Assembly: GCA_036744635.1 (NCBI GenBank) | Contig: DAIOHQ010000135.1 | Span: forward strand, 1 to 12,873 | DNA length: 12,873 nucleotides | Source: DAIOHQ01 sp036744635 | GTDB taxonomy: Bacteria > Planctomycetota > Phycisphaerae > Tepidisphaerales > Tepidisphaeraceae | Direction of reading: 5' to 3' | Part shown: positions 5,496-12,856 of the stretch, piece after piece | How the letters are laid out: each line of letters opens with the position of its first letter | Numbering within the stretch: the first letter of the stretch is position 1 | Program-made: the position numbers and the translations under genes | Notes under the pieces: generated by a model | Seen by the model: only the letters and a program-made list of their open reading frames with translations | Told to the model about the DNA's origin: nothing | Databases searched by the model: none

Positions 5496-7469
5496 ATGCG
5501 TAGAAGTGAGAGAAACAGCACGGTGTTGAAGATCGTGGCGGCCTCGGCGCTGGGGGTGGCGCTGCTGTGCGGTTGTCAGAAGAAACAGCCGCCGCCCAAG
5601 GCGCAGAAAAACTACGACACCCGCCCGGCCAAGGCGGTGCCGGCCTATCTCAAGGGCTCGATCCTCGAGGCGGTGGACCTGGAAAACACCGATCCATTTC
5701 CCATCTCGGGATATAGTCTGGTGACGCGGCTGTGGGGCACCGGCGACAGCAAGGCCCCGGCGGCGGTGCGGGATTACGTGATCAAGGAGATGGTGAAGCA
5801 CGGCCTGGGTGGGTTCCGCGTGCAGGGATATGAGCAGCTTCAGCCGGAGGCGATGCTGCGCGACCCAAGCGTGGCGATCGTGCGTGTGGACGGCAACGTG
5901 CCGGCGGGGGCGCGGTCGGGGGACCGTTTTGACGTGCTGGTCTCGGCCCTTGCCAACAACGACACCTCCAGCCTGATTCACGGGGCGCTGTTCGCCACTG
6001 ATTTGAAAGTGATGGGGGCGGATGTGCGCGATCCGGCGGGGGTGGTGAACGTCTTCGGCAAAGTGGATGCGGCGCAGATCTTCGTCAACCCGGCCTATAC
6101 CGCGGCAGGCACAGCCGACCAGAGCGCTGCGGCCAAGGCGAGCTTGCGGATTGGAACGGTGCTGAATGGCGGGCGGACGGTGCAGGATCGGCCGCTGATT
6201 TTGCGTCTGCGTGCGCCGCAATACAGCATGGCGCGGGCGATCGAACGGCGGGTGGATATGCGCTTTCAGGGGATGGCGGACATGTCCAAGCCCAACGGCG
6301 AGCGCTCCTGCGCGTTCGCCCGCGATGAAGGGATTGTCTACATCTATCCTCCCCACGGGTTCAACGGCGACTGGGAGCATTTTGCGGGAGTGGCGACGCA
6401 TCTTTATATGAACGAAGGGGCGGATTTCGTCGCCGCCAAGGCCAAGGAACTGGCCGATGCGGCGGCGCAGCCCAAGGCGCCGCTGTCGGATATCTCTTAT
6501 TGCTGGGAGGCGCTGGGCGTGCGGGCGCTGCCGTTCATCCAGCCGCTGATGGCCAGCGCATCGCCGGATGTGGCGTATGCGGCAGCGCGGGCGGCGGCGT
6601 ATTTGGGAGAGCTGTCAGCGCAGGATCGGCTGGCGGAAATGGCGCTGACGCCGAAGCATCCCTTTCAACTGAATGCGGTACAGACGCTGGGGAACCTGCC
6701 GGAATCGCCGTCGATCGTGCAGAAGCTGCACAAGATTCTCGACAGCGATCAGACGCTGGCTCGGATCGAGGCGTATCAGGTGCTGGCGAGGCAGGGCCGT
6801 GATGAGCACGCGGGGCAGGCGGGGCAGGGGGGCAACGGCATTGACTCGCATCAGATCGGCGGGAAGTTCATGCTGGATATCGTGCCGACCGCGGGCGCCC
6901 CGATGATCTACGCCAGCCGCACCGGCATGCCGCGGATCGCGGTGTTCGGGCGCGAGACGTGCGTGCAGAATCCGGTGACATTCTTCGCGATGGGCAAGGA
7001 ATTCAGCATGTCGTCGCCGCCGGAAGGGGGAAATCTGTTGGCGCTGTTTCATCGGCCGCCGGCCCTGCCCAATGCCAAGCTGATGCGCCCGCCGGTGAAG
7101 CAGTTCTCCCGTCCCAGCCTGCCGGAAGTGATCGCCCGGCTGGGCGGCGAAGGCGCCAGCACCGAAACGCATTTCGATTTCAGCTACAGCGACATCATCG
7201 GGATGCTGCAGGCGATGAGCGACAGCCAGATCCTGTTGGCGCCGTACAACGGCAAGCCGATCGCGCTGGGGTTTGTGCTGCAGGATTTGCCGGGCAACGA
7301 GAGCGCGCTGGCGGGCGCGGGCGCGGGTGAAATCGGCAGCGGCGTCGGCCGGCCCGCTGGCGATGCGGCGCCCGCTCCGGTAAACTCCGCCGATGGCTTG
7401 CCCGATCTCGTGCCGGACAAGCGCGATGCCGGTGCGGCCGGATCGCCCGTGAAGGGCCGGCCGCAGTGA
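5496..7469 (+). CDS. FlgI (P-ring)-domain lipoprotein fused to HEAT-like repeats
   Basis: The product is a 657-residue predicted lipoprotein. The signal peptide ends in lipobox L24-C25-G26-C27. Residues about 65-320 follow the flagellar P-ring protein FlgI: SGYSLVTRLWGTGDS (71-85), RDPSVAIVRVDGNVPAGARS (122-141), DRFDVLVSAL, HGALFATDL, RPLILRLRAPQYSMARAIE (232-250) and a later FARDEGIVYIYPP. About 330-435 is a HEAT-like alpha solenoid (WEALGVRALPFIQPLM, ASPDVAYAAARAAAYL). A domain I do not recognise follows (about 450-590), then an Ala/Gly/Pro-rich tail. FlgI is normally about 350-370 residues, Sec-exported and not lipidated; here the C-terminal half is extra and no flagellar gene adjoins, so a P-ring role is unlikely. 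ATG 5496 has GGAGG (5482-5486), 9 nt spacing. It may share a transcript with smc 160 bp downstream. Confidence 0.85.
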   Translation: MRRSERNSTVLKIVAASALGVALLCGCQKKQPPPKAQKNYDTRPAKAVPAYLKGSILEAVDLENTDPFPISGYSLVTRLWGTGDSKAPAAVRDYVIKEMVKHGLGGFRVQGYEQLQPEAMLRDPSVAIVRVDGNVPAGARSGDRFDVLVSALANNDTSSLIHGALFATDLKVMGADVRDPAGVVNVFGKVDAAQIFVNPAYTAAGTADQSAAAKASLRIGTVLNGGRTVQDRPLILRLRAPQYSMARAIERRVDMRFQGMADMSKPNGERSCAFARDEGIVYIYPPHGFNGDWEHFAGVATHLYMNEGADFVAAKAKELADAAAQPKAPLSDISYCWEALGVRALPFIQPLMASASPDVAYAAARAAAYLGELSAQDRLAEMALTPKHPFQLNAVQTLGNLPESPSIVQKLHKILDSDQTLARIEAYQVLARQGRDEHAGQAGQGGNGIDSHQIGGKFMLDIVPTAGAPMIYASRTGMPRIAVFGRETCVQNPVTFFAMGKEFSMSSPPEGGNLLALFHRPPALPNAKLMRPPVKQFSRPSLPEVIARLGGEGASTETHFDFSYSDIIGMLQAMSDSQILLAPYNGKPIALGFVLQDLPGNESALAGAGAGEIGSGVGRPAGDAAPAPVNSADGLPDLVPDKRDAGAAGSPVKGRPQ

Positions 7470-7486
7470 ATGTGGAAGAAGTTGTT

Positions 7487-7597
7487 AGTTGCCAGATAAA
7501 GGCACGAAGGCACATAGGCACGCAGGCACAAAGGGAAGAGGAAGTATTCACTTCGTGCCTTCGTGCCTCTTGCCTCCGTGCCTTCCTCCTGGCAACT
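7487..7597. repeat. 111-bp imperfect inverted repeat built of 8-bp words
   Basis: The outer arms agttgccag (7487-7495) and ctggcaact (7589-7597) are perfect inverted copies. Inside the left arm ggcac recurs at 7501, 7509, 7517 and 7525, an exact 8-bp period. The right arm carries tgcc at 7556, 7564, 7571 and 7579 (spacings 8, 7, 8). The reverse complement of the right arm aligns with the left arm over some 47 nt with few mismatches, leaving a loop of about 15 nt. As RNA it would form a very stable hairpin ending 16 nt before the ribosome site of smc. It could act as terminator, attenuator or processing site, or be a mobile miniature element. Confidence 0.88.
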
Positions 7598-7613
7598 CTC
7601 CTTAACTGGTCAC

Positions 7614-7618
7614 GGAGG
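7614..7618 (+). promoter_or_regulatory. Ribosome binding site of smc
   Basis: A GGAGG-type sequence (cacggaggac) precedes ATG 7630 with about 11 nt spacing. It supports this start, which also places the conserved RLKKLILNGFKSFA directly at the N-terminus. Confidence 0.6.
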
Positions 7619-7629
7619 ACCGCTCGCCC

Positions 7630-10600
7630 ATGCGATTGAAAAAACTGATCCTGAACGGATTTAAGAGTTTCGCCGACCGCACCGAGTTTGTGTTTGACTC
7701 GCCGATCACCGGCATCGTCGGGCCCAACGGGTGCGGCAAGAGCAACGTCGTCGACGGCTTCAAATGGGTGCTCGGCGAGCAGTCGGCCAAGAGCCTGCGC
7801 GGGGATGCCATGCTGGATGTCATCTTCAATGGCAGCGGCGGGCGCAAACCGTCGGGGATGGCCGAGGTGGTGCTGGTTTTTGAGAATCTCAAGCGCGGCG
7901 ATGGCACGCGCACGCTCAACCTGGACACCGATGAGGTGGCGGTGGCGCGGCGGCTGTTTCGCGATGGCACCTCGGAATATCACCTCAACAACCAGCAGTC
8001 GCGGCTGAAGGACATTCGCGAATTGTTCCTGGACACCGGCGTGGGCGTGGATGCGTACAGCGTGATCGAGCAGGGGCGGGTGGCGGCGCTGCTGGAGTCG
8101 AACCCGGCCGAGCGGCGGCTGATTTTTGAAGAGGCGGCGGGGATCAGCAAGTACAAGGCCAAGAAGAAAGAGACCGTGCGCAAGCTGGAGAAGGTGGATC
8201 AGAACCTGCTGCGCGTCCACGACATCGTTGAAGAGGTGGAGAAGCGGCTGCGGAGCGTGAAGGTGCAGGCGGGGCGGGCGCGGACTTTTCAGGAGCATTC
8301 GCAGCGGCTGCGCGAGCTGCGGCTGACCTATGTCCTGCAGGAATATCACACGCAGCACCAGCAGCACACCGCGCTGGAGTCGCAGCGCGAGGATGCCCAG
8401 TTTCGGTTGGATGACATCACGGCCGATCTGAGCCGCAAGCAGAACGCCCTGGCGGAGAAGCGCGAGTTGTTTGAGTCTCTGGCGCAGAAGCGGCAGCAGA
8501 TGGAATATCAGCTCGTGCAGGCCAAGGCCGCGGTGCAGTCAGCGCAGCAGCGGCAGCATTATGCCGAGCAGCAGTTGGCGCAGATGGCGGAGCAGCTTGC
8601 CAGCTTCGAGCAGGATCGGGGAGCTGCGCAGGAGAAACTGGAGCAGGCGACGGCGGCGTTGTCGGCCGAGACCGAGACTCTCGCCCATCTCACCGCCGAA
8701 TTGGAGAATCAGCGCCGCCAGATCGACCAGCGGCAGCAGGCGTTTCGCGATGGGCAGCTTCAATTGAATCAGCTCAACCAGCAGGTTGAGCAGCACAAGT
8801 CGGCGGTGCTGGAATTGATGCGGCGGCTGGCGACGATCAACAGCCGCATCGGGGCCATCGAGATCGAGCGCAAGAACATTGCATCGCAGCAGGCCCGGCT
8901 CGGGGAGCGGCGGCGGATCGTGCTGGCCGAGATCGAGAATTTGGAAGCGCAGCGAAACGAGGCGCAGGCAAAGCTGGACACCATCCTCGCCCACATCGGC
9001 GATCAGCAGGGGCGGATGGAGGCGAGGCGCTCGGATGCGGCAGCGCTGGGCAAGCAGATTTCGGAGATCGGCGAGCAACTGGGCGCGGCCCGCGAGCATC
9101 GCTCGGGGCTGATGTCGCGCGAGAAGCTGCTGCGCGACCTGGAGGCCCGCCGCGAAGGCGTCAGCGAAGGAGTGAAGGCGGTTTTGCGCGAGCGCGATAG
9201 CCGATTTCCGTTTATCCGCGGGCTGGTGGCGGATGTGCTGCGCGTGGATGTGGAGCACGCCCACGCCATCGAGGCGGCGCTGGATGGCCGCGATCAGTGG
9301 CTGATTACCAATGACAGCTCGGGCGTGCTGGCATCGGCCGAGCCGTTTGAAGACCTGGAAGGGCGGGTGAACATTCTCTGCGGCGATCAGCTTGCGGAGA
9401 TCGCGACGCTGGGGTCGGAGGGACCGGTGGTTGAAGACGCTTATGACTGGAACCAGCATCCGGAGCCGATTCGGCTGGCCATTGATCTGGTGCGCTTCGA
9501 GCCGGTGGACCGCGCCATCGCCGAGCATTTGCTGGGGCACACCATCATCGTGGATGATCTGGCGGCGGCGCGGGCGCTGCACCTGACCGGCCCGGCCGGT
9601 TATCGCTACGTCACCCGCGCCGGCGAGGTGATCGAGGCGGATAGCACGATCCGCACCGGGCCGCTCAACGCGGCGATGGGATTGCTCTCGCGGCATGCGG
9701 AGCTGGAGGCCTTGACGCAGCAGATCGCGGATGTCGACCGCCGCATCGAAGTTCTCAGCGGACGGCTGAGCGAAGGCAACGAGCAGGCCCGCACGCTGGA
9801 AGAAGAGCTCAACACCCTGCGCAATGAAATCTATCAGTCCAATACCGCGAAGGTGGAGCTGACCAGCGGGATCGCCCAGAACAACGACAAGCAAAGCGCC
9901 CTGCGCCGCGAGCAGCCGGTGCTGGAGCGCGAACTGGCGGCGCTGCTGCAGCAGACCGACAAGCTGGCGGCCGAGGAGATGAAGCTCACCGAGCAGCGCA
10001 CGGCGTTGGATGGCCAGCAGGCGGAACACCAGCGCCTGGCGGCCGAGGGCGCCCGGCGGCAGATGGAGCTGGCCGAGAGCCTCAAGCAGTGGGGTGAGGA
10101 GCTGACGGCGGCCCGCGTCACTCTGGGGCAGGTGCAGGAAAAGCAGCTTGCCAGCCAGCAGCAGCTTGGCCGGCACACGGCGGCCAAAGCGGAACTGGCC
10201 CAGCAGATCGAGCGCATCGCCGCCAGCGAGCAATCCGTCGCCGCTCGCCAGGGTGGCGTCGAAGAAGAACTCGAATCGGCGCGGGTCGAGGAGACCCGCC
10301 TGGAGGATCAGCAGAAATCCCTCGCCACCGAGATCGAAGCGCTAACAGCGCAGGTGGGCGAGGTTCAGCAGCTCGTGCAGTCTCTCTCCCGCGAGGTGGA
10401 TTCGATCCGCGGCGAGCATGGCGAGATCGAGCAGGCGCTGCACGGTTTGCAGCTTCGCGCCGGGGAGCTGAAGGTGCGGATCGAGACGCTCATCACCCGC
10501 ACGCTGGAAGAGCTGCAGCTCGACGTGCCGGCGAGATATGGCGAGCTGACGGGCGAAGGCGGAGAAGGGTATCAGCCGGCCGAGATGGATTGGGATGCGG

Positions 10601-11346
10601 TGGCGGCCGAGATCAAGGAGCTGCGCGAGAAAATCCAGCGGCTTGGCAACGTCAACCTGGACGCCATCTCCGAGCAGGATGAACTGGAGAAGCGCAGCGA
10701 GTTCCTCAGCACCCAGGTGGCCGATCTCACCGAATCCAAGCGCCAGCTCGAAGAGCTGATCGACACCATCAACCTCGAATCCTCCCTCCGCTTCGAGCAG
10801 ACCTTCAACGCCGTGCGCGAGCACTTCCAGGGCATCTTCCGCAAGCTCTTCGGCGGCGGCAAGGCGGATGTGTTTTTGGAAACCGAAATCGACGACAAGA
10901 ACGCCGAGCCGGTGGCCGGGCCGGATGGGCAGATGATCATGCCGGCCAGGAAGAAAGTGGATGTGCTGGACGCGGGCATCGAGATCATCGCCCGGCCGCC
11001 GGGCAAGCAGCCGGTCAGCATCAGCCAGCTCTCCGGCGGCGAGAAGACCATGACCTGCGTCGCTTTGCTCATGAGCATCTTCAAGAGCAAACCCAGCCCC
11101 TTCTGCATCCTCGACGAAGTGGATGCGGCGCTGGACGAGGCCAACAACCAGCGCTTCAACCTGATCGTGCAGGAGTTCCTGGAGATGAGCCAGTTCATCG
11201 TCATCACCCACTCCAAACGCACCATGCAGATCGCGGATGTGCTCTACGGCGTGACGATGCAGGAGCAGGGCGTCAGCAAGCGCGTGGCGGTAAAATTCGA
11301 CCAGGTGGACAACCAGGGCCAGATCAAAGAAACCGCCGCGGCCTAG
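7630..11346 (+). CDS. smc: Chromosome partition protein SMC
   Basis: The product is a 1238-residue ATPase that, with ScpA and ScpB, forms the bacterial condensin that loops and compacts the chromosome. It opens MRLKKLILNGFKSFADRTEF. Walker A is GPNGCGKSN (31-39) with the Q-loop region GEQSAKSLRG downstream. Two long Gln/Glu/Arg/Ala-rich coiled coils lie at about 170-510 and 680-1040, flanking a hinge at about 523-675 (FIRGLVADVL, GRVNIL, AGEVIEADSTIRTG). The ABC signature LSGGEK is at 1134-1139 and Walker B FCILDEVDAALDE starts at 1158, with catalytic Glu1163. The length is slightly above the usual 1150-1200. All ATPase motifs look intact. scpA and scpB are not in the window. The long open frames inside it on the other strand are shadows caused by high GC. 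Confidence 0.98.
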   Translation: MRLKKLILNGFKSFADRTEFVFDSPITGIVGPNGCGKSNVVDGFKWVLGEQSAKSLRGDAMLDVIFNGSGGRKPSGMAEVVLVFENLKRGDGTRTLNLDTDEVAVARRLFRDGTSEYHLNNQQSRLKDIRELFLDTGVGVDAYSVIEQGRVAALLESNPAERRLIFEEAAGISKYKAKKKETVRKLEKVDQNLLRVHDIVEEVEKRLRSVKVQAGRARTFQEHSQRLRELRLTYVLQEYHTQHQQHTALESQREDAQFRLDDITADLSRKQNALAEKRELFESLAQKRQQMEYQLVQAKAAVQSAQQRQHYAEQQLAQMAEQLASFEQDRGAAQEKLEQATAALSAETETLAHLTAELENQRRQIDQRQQAFRDGQLQLNQLNQQVEQHKSAVLELMRRLATINSRIGAIEIERKNIASQQARLGERRRIVLAEIENLEAQRNEAQAKLDTILAHIGDQQGRMEARRSDAAALGKQISEIGEQLGAAREHRSGLMSREKLLRDLEARREGVSEGVKAVLRERDSRFPFIRGLVADVLRVDVEHAHAIEAALDGRDQWLITNDSSGVLASAEPFEDLEGRVNILCGDQLAEIATLGSEGPVVEDAYDWNQHPEPIRLAIDLVRFEPVDRAIAEHLLGHTIIVDDLAAARALHLTGPAGYRYVTRAGEVIEADSTIRTGPLNAAMGLLSRHAELEALTQQIADVDRRIEVLSGRLSEGNEQARTLEEELNTLRNEIYQSNTAKVELTSGIAQNNDKQSALRREQPVLERELAALLQQTDKLAAEEMKLTEQRTALDGQQAEHQRLAAEGARRQMELAESLKQWGEELTAARVTLGQVQEKQLASQQQLGRHTAAKAELAQQIERIAASEQSVAARQGGVEEELESARVEETRLEDQQKSLATEIEALTAQVGEVQQLVQSLSREVDSIRGEHGEIEQALHGLQLRAGELKVRIETLITRTLEELQLDVPARYGELTGEGGEGYQPAEMDWDAVAAEIKELREKIQRLGNVNLDAISEQDELEKRSEFLSTQVADLTESKRQLEELIDTINLESSLRFEQTFNAVREHFQGIFRKLFGGGKADVFLETEIDDKNAEPVAGPDGQMIMPARKKVDVLDAGIEIIARPPGKQPVSISQLSGGEKTMTCVALLMSIFKSKPSPFCILDEVDAALDEANNQRFNLIVQEFLEMSQFIVITHSKRTMQIADVLYGVTMQEQGVSKRVAVKFDQVDNQGQIKETAAA

Positions 11347-11434
11347 CCTGCGGCTGGCAAAACCGCCGGGGTACCGTCGGCACCTGCGGTGGGCAACACC
11401 TGCGGTGGGCGATTCCGCCGGGGTACCGTCGGCC
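11347..11434. repeat. Mosaic of 16- and 20-bp direct repeats after the smc stop
   Basis: Starting at the base after the smc stop codon, the DNA is a run of two unit types without gaps. Unit P is cctgcgg(c/t)(t/g)ggc plus 4 nt, at 11347, 11383 and 11399. Unit Q is ccgccggggtaccgtcggc plus 1 nt, at 11363 and 11415. The order is P-Q-P-P-Q. The Q copies are identical over 19 bp and centre on the palindrome ggtacc. The 11435-11517 stretch that follows shows nothing recognisable. No coding role is apparent. Confidence 0.85.
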
Positions 11435-11517
11435 ATACATCGCTCCGCGTTGCTGCGCTGGGAGTGGGGGGAGGGATGATGTGCTACGGCGGGGCCTGCG
11501 CCATCGTGAGCGAATAC

Positions 11518-11685
11518 AACCACGGAGTTCACAGAGGAGACGGAGAACACAGCGGGGGAAAGTCACCGGTCTCCAGTCTTCAGTCACCAGTGGGTCAGGC
11601 ACCGGATTTCGCCCCTCCCGCTGCTGACTGCCTACCGCCGACTCTCTTTTCTGTGTTCTCCGTGCTCTCGGTGCTCTCAGTGGTT
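11518..11685. repeat. Inverted repeat with 9-bp words enclosing heptamer tracts
   Basis: The left arm 11518-11552 and the right arm 11651-11685 are inverted copies matching at 28 of 35 positions, including aaccac at the outer end and cggagaacacag at the inner end. The right arm is a 9-bp tandem (gtgttctcc, gtgctctcg, gtgctctca). The 98-bp interior holds heptamers: agtcacc, ggtctcc, agtcttc, agtcacc (11561-11588), and ctgctga, ctgccta, ccgccga, ctctctt (11621-11648). This is the same architecture as the element before smc, but with different words. Confidence 0.85.
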
Positions 11686-11708
11686 CGCCCCCTCCCCGCA
11701 AACGAAAC

Positions 11709-11736
11709 GGCGGCGAGGAAGTAAATCCTCGCCGCC
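11709..11736 (+). terminator. Strong hairpin, terminator-like
   Basis: A perfect 11-bp stem, ggcggcgagga (11709-11719) against tcctcgccgcc (11726-11736), encloses a 6-nt loop. On the plus strand no T-run follows (tgaacttctg); on the minus strand the sequence after the stem is GTTTCGTTTG. It may end the smc transcript or be left over from a gene lost at this site. Confidence 0.55.
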
Positions 11737-11771
11737 TGAACTTCTGACTTCTGACTTCTATCTTCTGACTT
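11736..11771. repeat. Heptamer tract (ctgactt)n
   Basis: An 8-mer ctgaactt is followed by heptamers ctgactt (11744-11750), ctgactt, ctatctt and ctgactt (11765-11771). The tract ends exactly where similarity of the plus-strand frame to a helicase begins, so it marks the break point of the truncated gene. Confidence 0.85.
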
Positions 11772-12221
11772 CCACTGGTCCGGACCAGCTTCATCAAGCG
11801 CTTCGAAAGCTCCGTCGATGCCTTCACGAATTCCTGCATCAACATCCTTCGCCGCATGCTGGCCTGGGTGGAGGTGCACAGCGAAACCCCGAGCGAGAAG
11901 AAACGGTTCAAAGACTGGCAGTCCCATCACGTGGAATTCGTCGGTGAAGCCGACCGGGAAGCGACGCTGTTTGATGATCCCGATGCCGAGGACGACGAAC
12001 ACCTGGTTCCGCCGGAGATGCTCGACGACGTCATTCATCTGAAGCGCGAAGAGTACGACATTCCCCGGATGCTGCTGGAATGCTATTGCGACCTGAACCA
12101 GCTTGCGGAATTTCTGAAAGAGGCGGCGCGCTTCCAGCCCTCCCACGATGACAAGCTCCAGACTCTGCTCAAGCTCCTGCAGACCGATCCGGTGCTCAAG
12201 CAGCACAAGGTGCTCATCTAA
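11769..12221 (+). pseudogene. SNF2/DEAD-type helicase fragment (DrmD-like?), both ends missing
   Basis: The frame reads LVRTSFIKRFESSVDAFTNS, then LRRMLAWVEVHSE, and ends DDKLQTLLKLLQTDPVLKQH plus KVLI and a stop. In SNF2-type helicases the (L)xRxxxLKRxESSxxAF segment lies after the N-terminal ATPase lobe, and DxKLxxLxxLL...KVLIF(S/T)EF opens the C-terminal lobe. Thus only the linker between the two lobes is left. The frame is closed upstream by a TGA at 11766-11768 inside repeat DNA and has no start before an internal ATG at 11856 that lacks a ribosome site. The stop at 12219-12221 falls just where motif IV should continue. A 121-residue product from 11856 would be non-functional as a helicase. 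The helicase-family call is firm; assignment to DISARM drmD is inferred from the methylase fragment next to it. Confidence 0.7.
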
Positions 12222-12651
12222 CTCCCGCCGCCGAGTGGACGGCGCAATGGGCGCGGGCCTTCGATGTCGAGAAGGTCACCAAGCGCTTTTACGACGACTA
12301 TAAGAAGACCTTCCAGGGCGCTGAAGCCGCGATCGAGTTGGCGCATCCGAAGCTCCCGGAAAACGATCGGCGCATGTTCACGCAGATGCTCTTCAACCGC
12401 CTGATGTTCCTGCGCTTCATCGAGCGCAAGGGCTGGCTGACATTCAATGGCCGCCGTAACTACCTCGCCGCCCTGCACGCTGCCGGCCCCGTTGGCCCCC
12501 CGGCAAGCGCTCGCTCTACCTCACCCGCATCCGGCCGCTGTTCTTCGAAGGCCTGGTCCGCGAGGAGCACAAGATCGACGACATCATCGGCGATGTCCCC
12601 TTCCTCAATGGCGGATTGTTCGAGGAGGTTAACCTCGACCGCAAGGAGTAA
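12222..12651 (+). pseudogene. Eco57I-like adenine methyltransferase fragment with frameshift (DrmMI-like?)
   Basis: Without any start codon the frame opens with AEWTAQWARAFDVEKVTKRF, then FTQMLFNRLMFLRFIERKGW and YLAALHAAGPVG. At the C6 run 12496-12501 the homology moves to another frame: GKRSLYLTRIRPLFFEGLVR and IGDVPFLNGGLFEEV, ending DRKE and TAA (12649-12651). These are the familiar N-terminal blocks of large Eco57I-type N6-adenine DNA methyltransferases found in type IIG and DISARM-like systems. The catalytic NPPF/Y motif and the C-terminal part are absent. One more C in the run would restore one frame (VGPPGKRSLYL). The gene is therefore truncated at both ends and frameshifted. Fragment identity is from memory of the family, without a search. 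Confidence 0.7.
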
Positions 12652-12856
12652 ATGTTGTCGTGTTTTTACCACGTGAGTTTGCAACCGGCGAAAAACGTCT
12701 GGAGGCGGGCTTGGTCGACGGCAGCGGCATTCATCACATGCTCGACGGCCAGAGCCAACTCTGTCAGATCTGCCGGGTAATAGCACTACAGCGCTAGTTT
12801 AGCTCAACGCGTGCCGGTGTTCGGTGGTAGCAACTTCCATTACCAGGAGGTTGTCG
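12652..12856. other. Unassigned stretch between the methylase fragment and the next gene
   Basis: No full gene is seen. On the minus strand 12666-12785 is an open stretch of 39 codons (YYPADLTELALAVEHVMNAA and so on) bounded by stops, protein-like in composition but without a start; it may be another gene fragment. An imperfect 16-bp palindrome (tagcactacagcgcta) lies at 12781-12796. Confidence 0.35.

Noticed and set aside
5496..7469. A true flagellar P-ring gene flgI
   Set aside because: The protein is nearly twice as long, has a lipobox and HEAT-like repeats, and no flagellar gene is adjacent; only the FlgI-like domain is claimed.
7195..8367. A 390-codon minus-strand frame across the FlgI-like and smc genes
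   Set aside because: It spans two real plus-strand genes and the inverted repeat; antisense shadow.
8539..10233. A 564-codon open frame on the minus strand inside smc
   Set aside because: It lies wholly antisense to the SMC coiled coils and hinge and its Leu/Arg/Gln-rich composition mirrors them; no domain is visible.
10342..11550. A 402-codon minus-strand frame over the smc 3' end
   Set aside because: Antisense of the SMC head domain continuing into repeat DNA; no family features.
11856..12221. An intact 121-residue gene starting at ATG 11856
   Set aside because: Helicase similarity runs upstream of that ATG to the repeat border, no ribosome site is present, and the end falls inside a conserved motif; a fragment explains it better.
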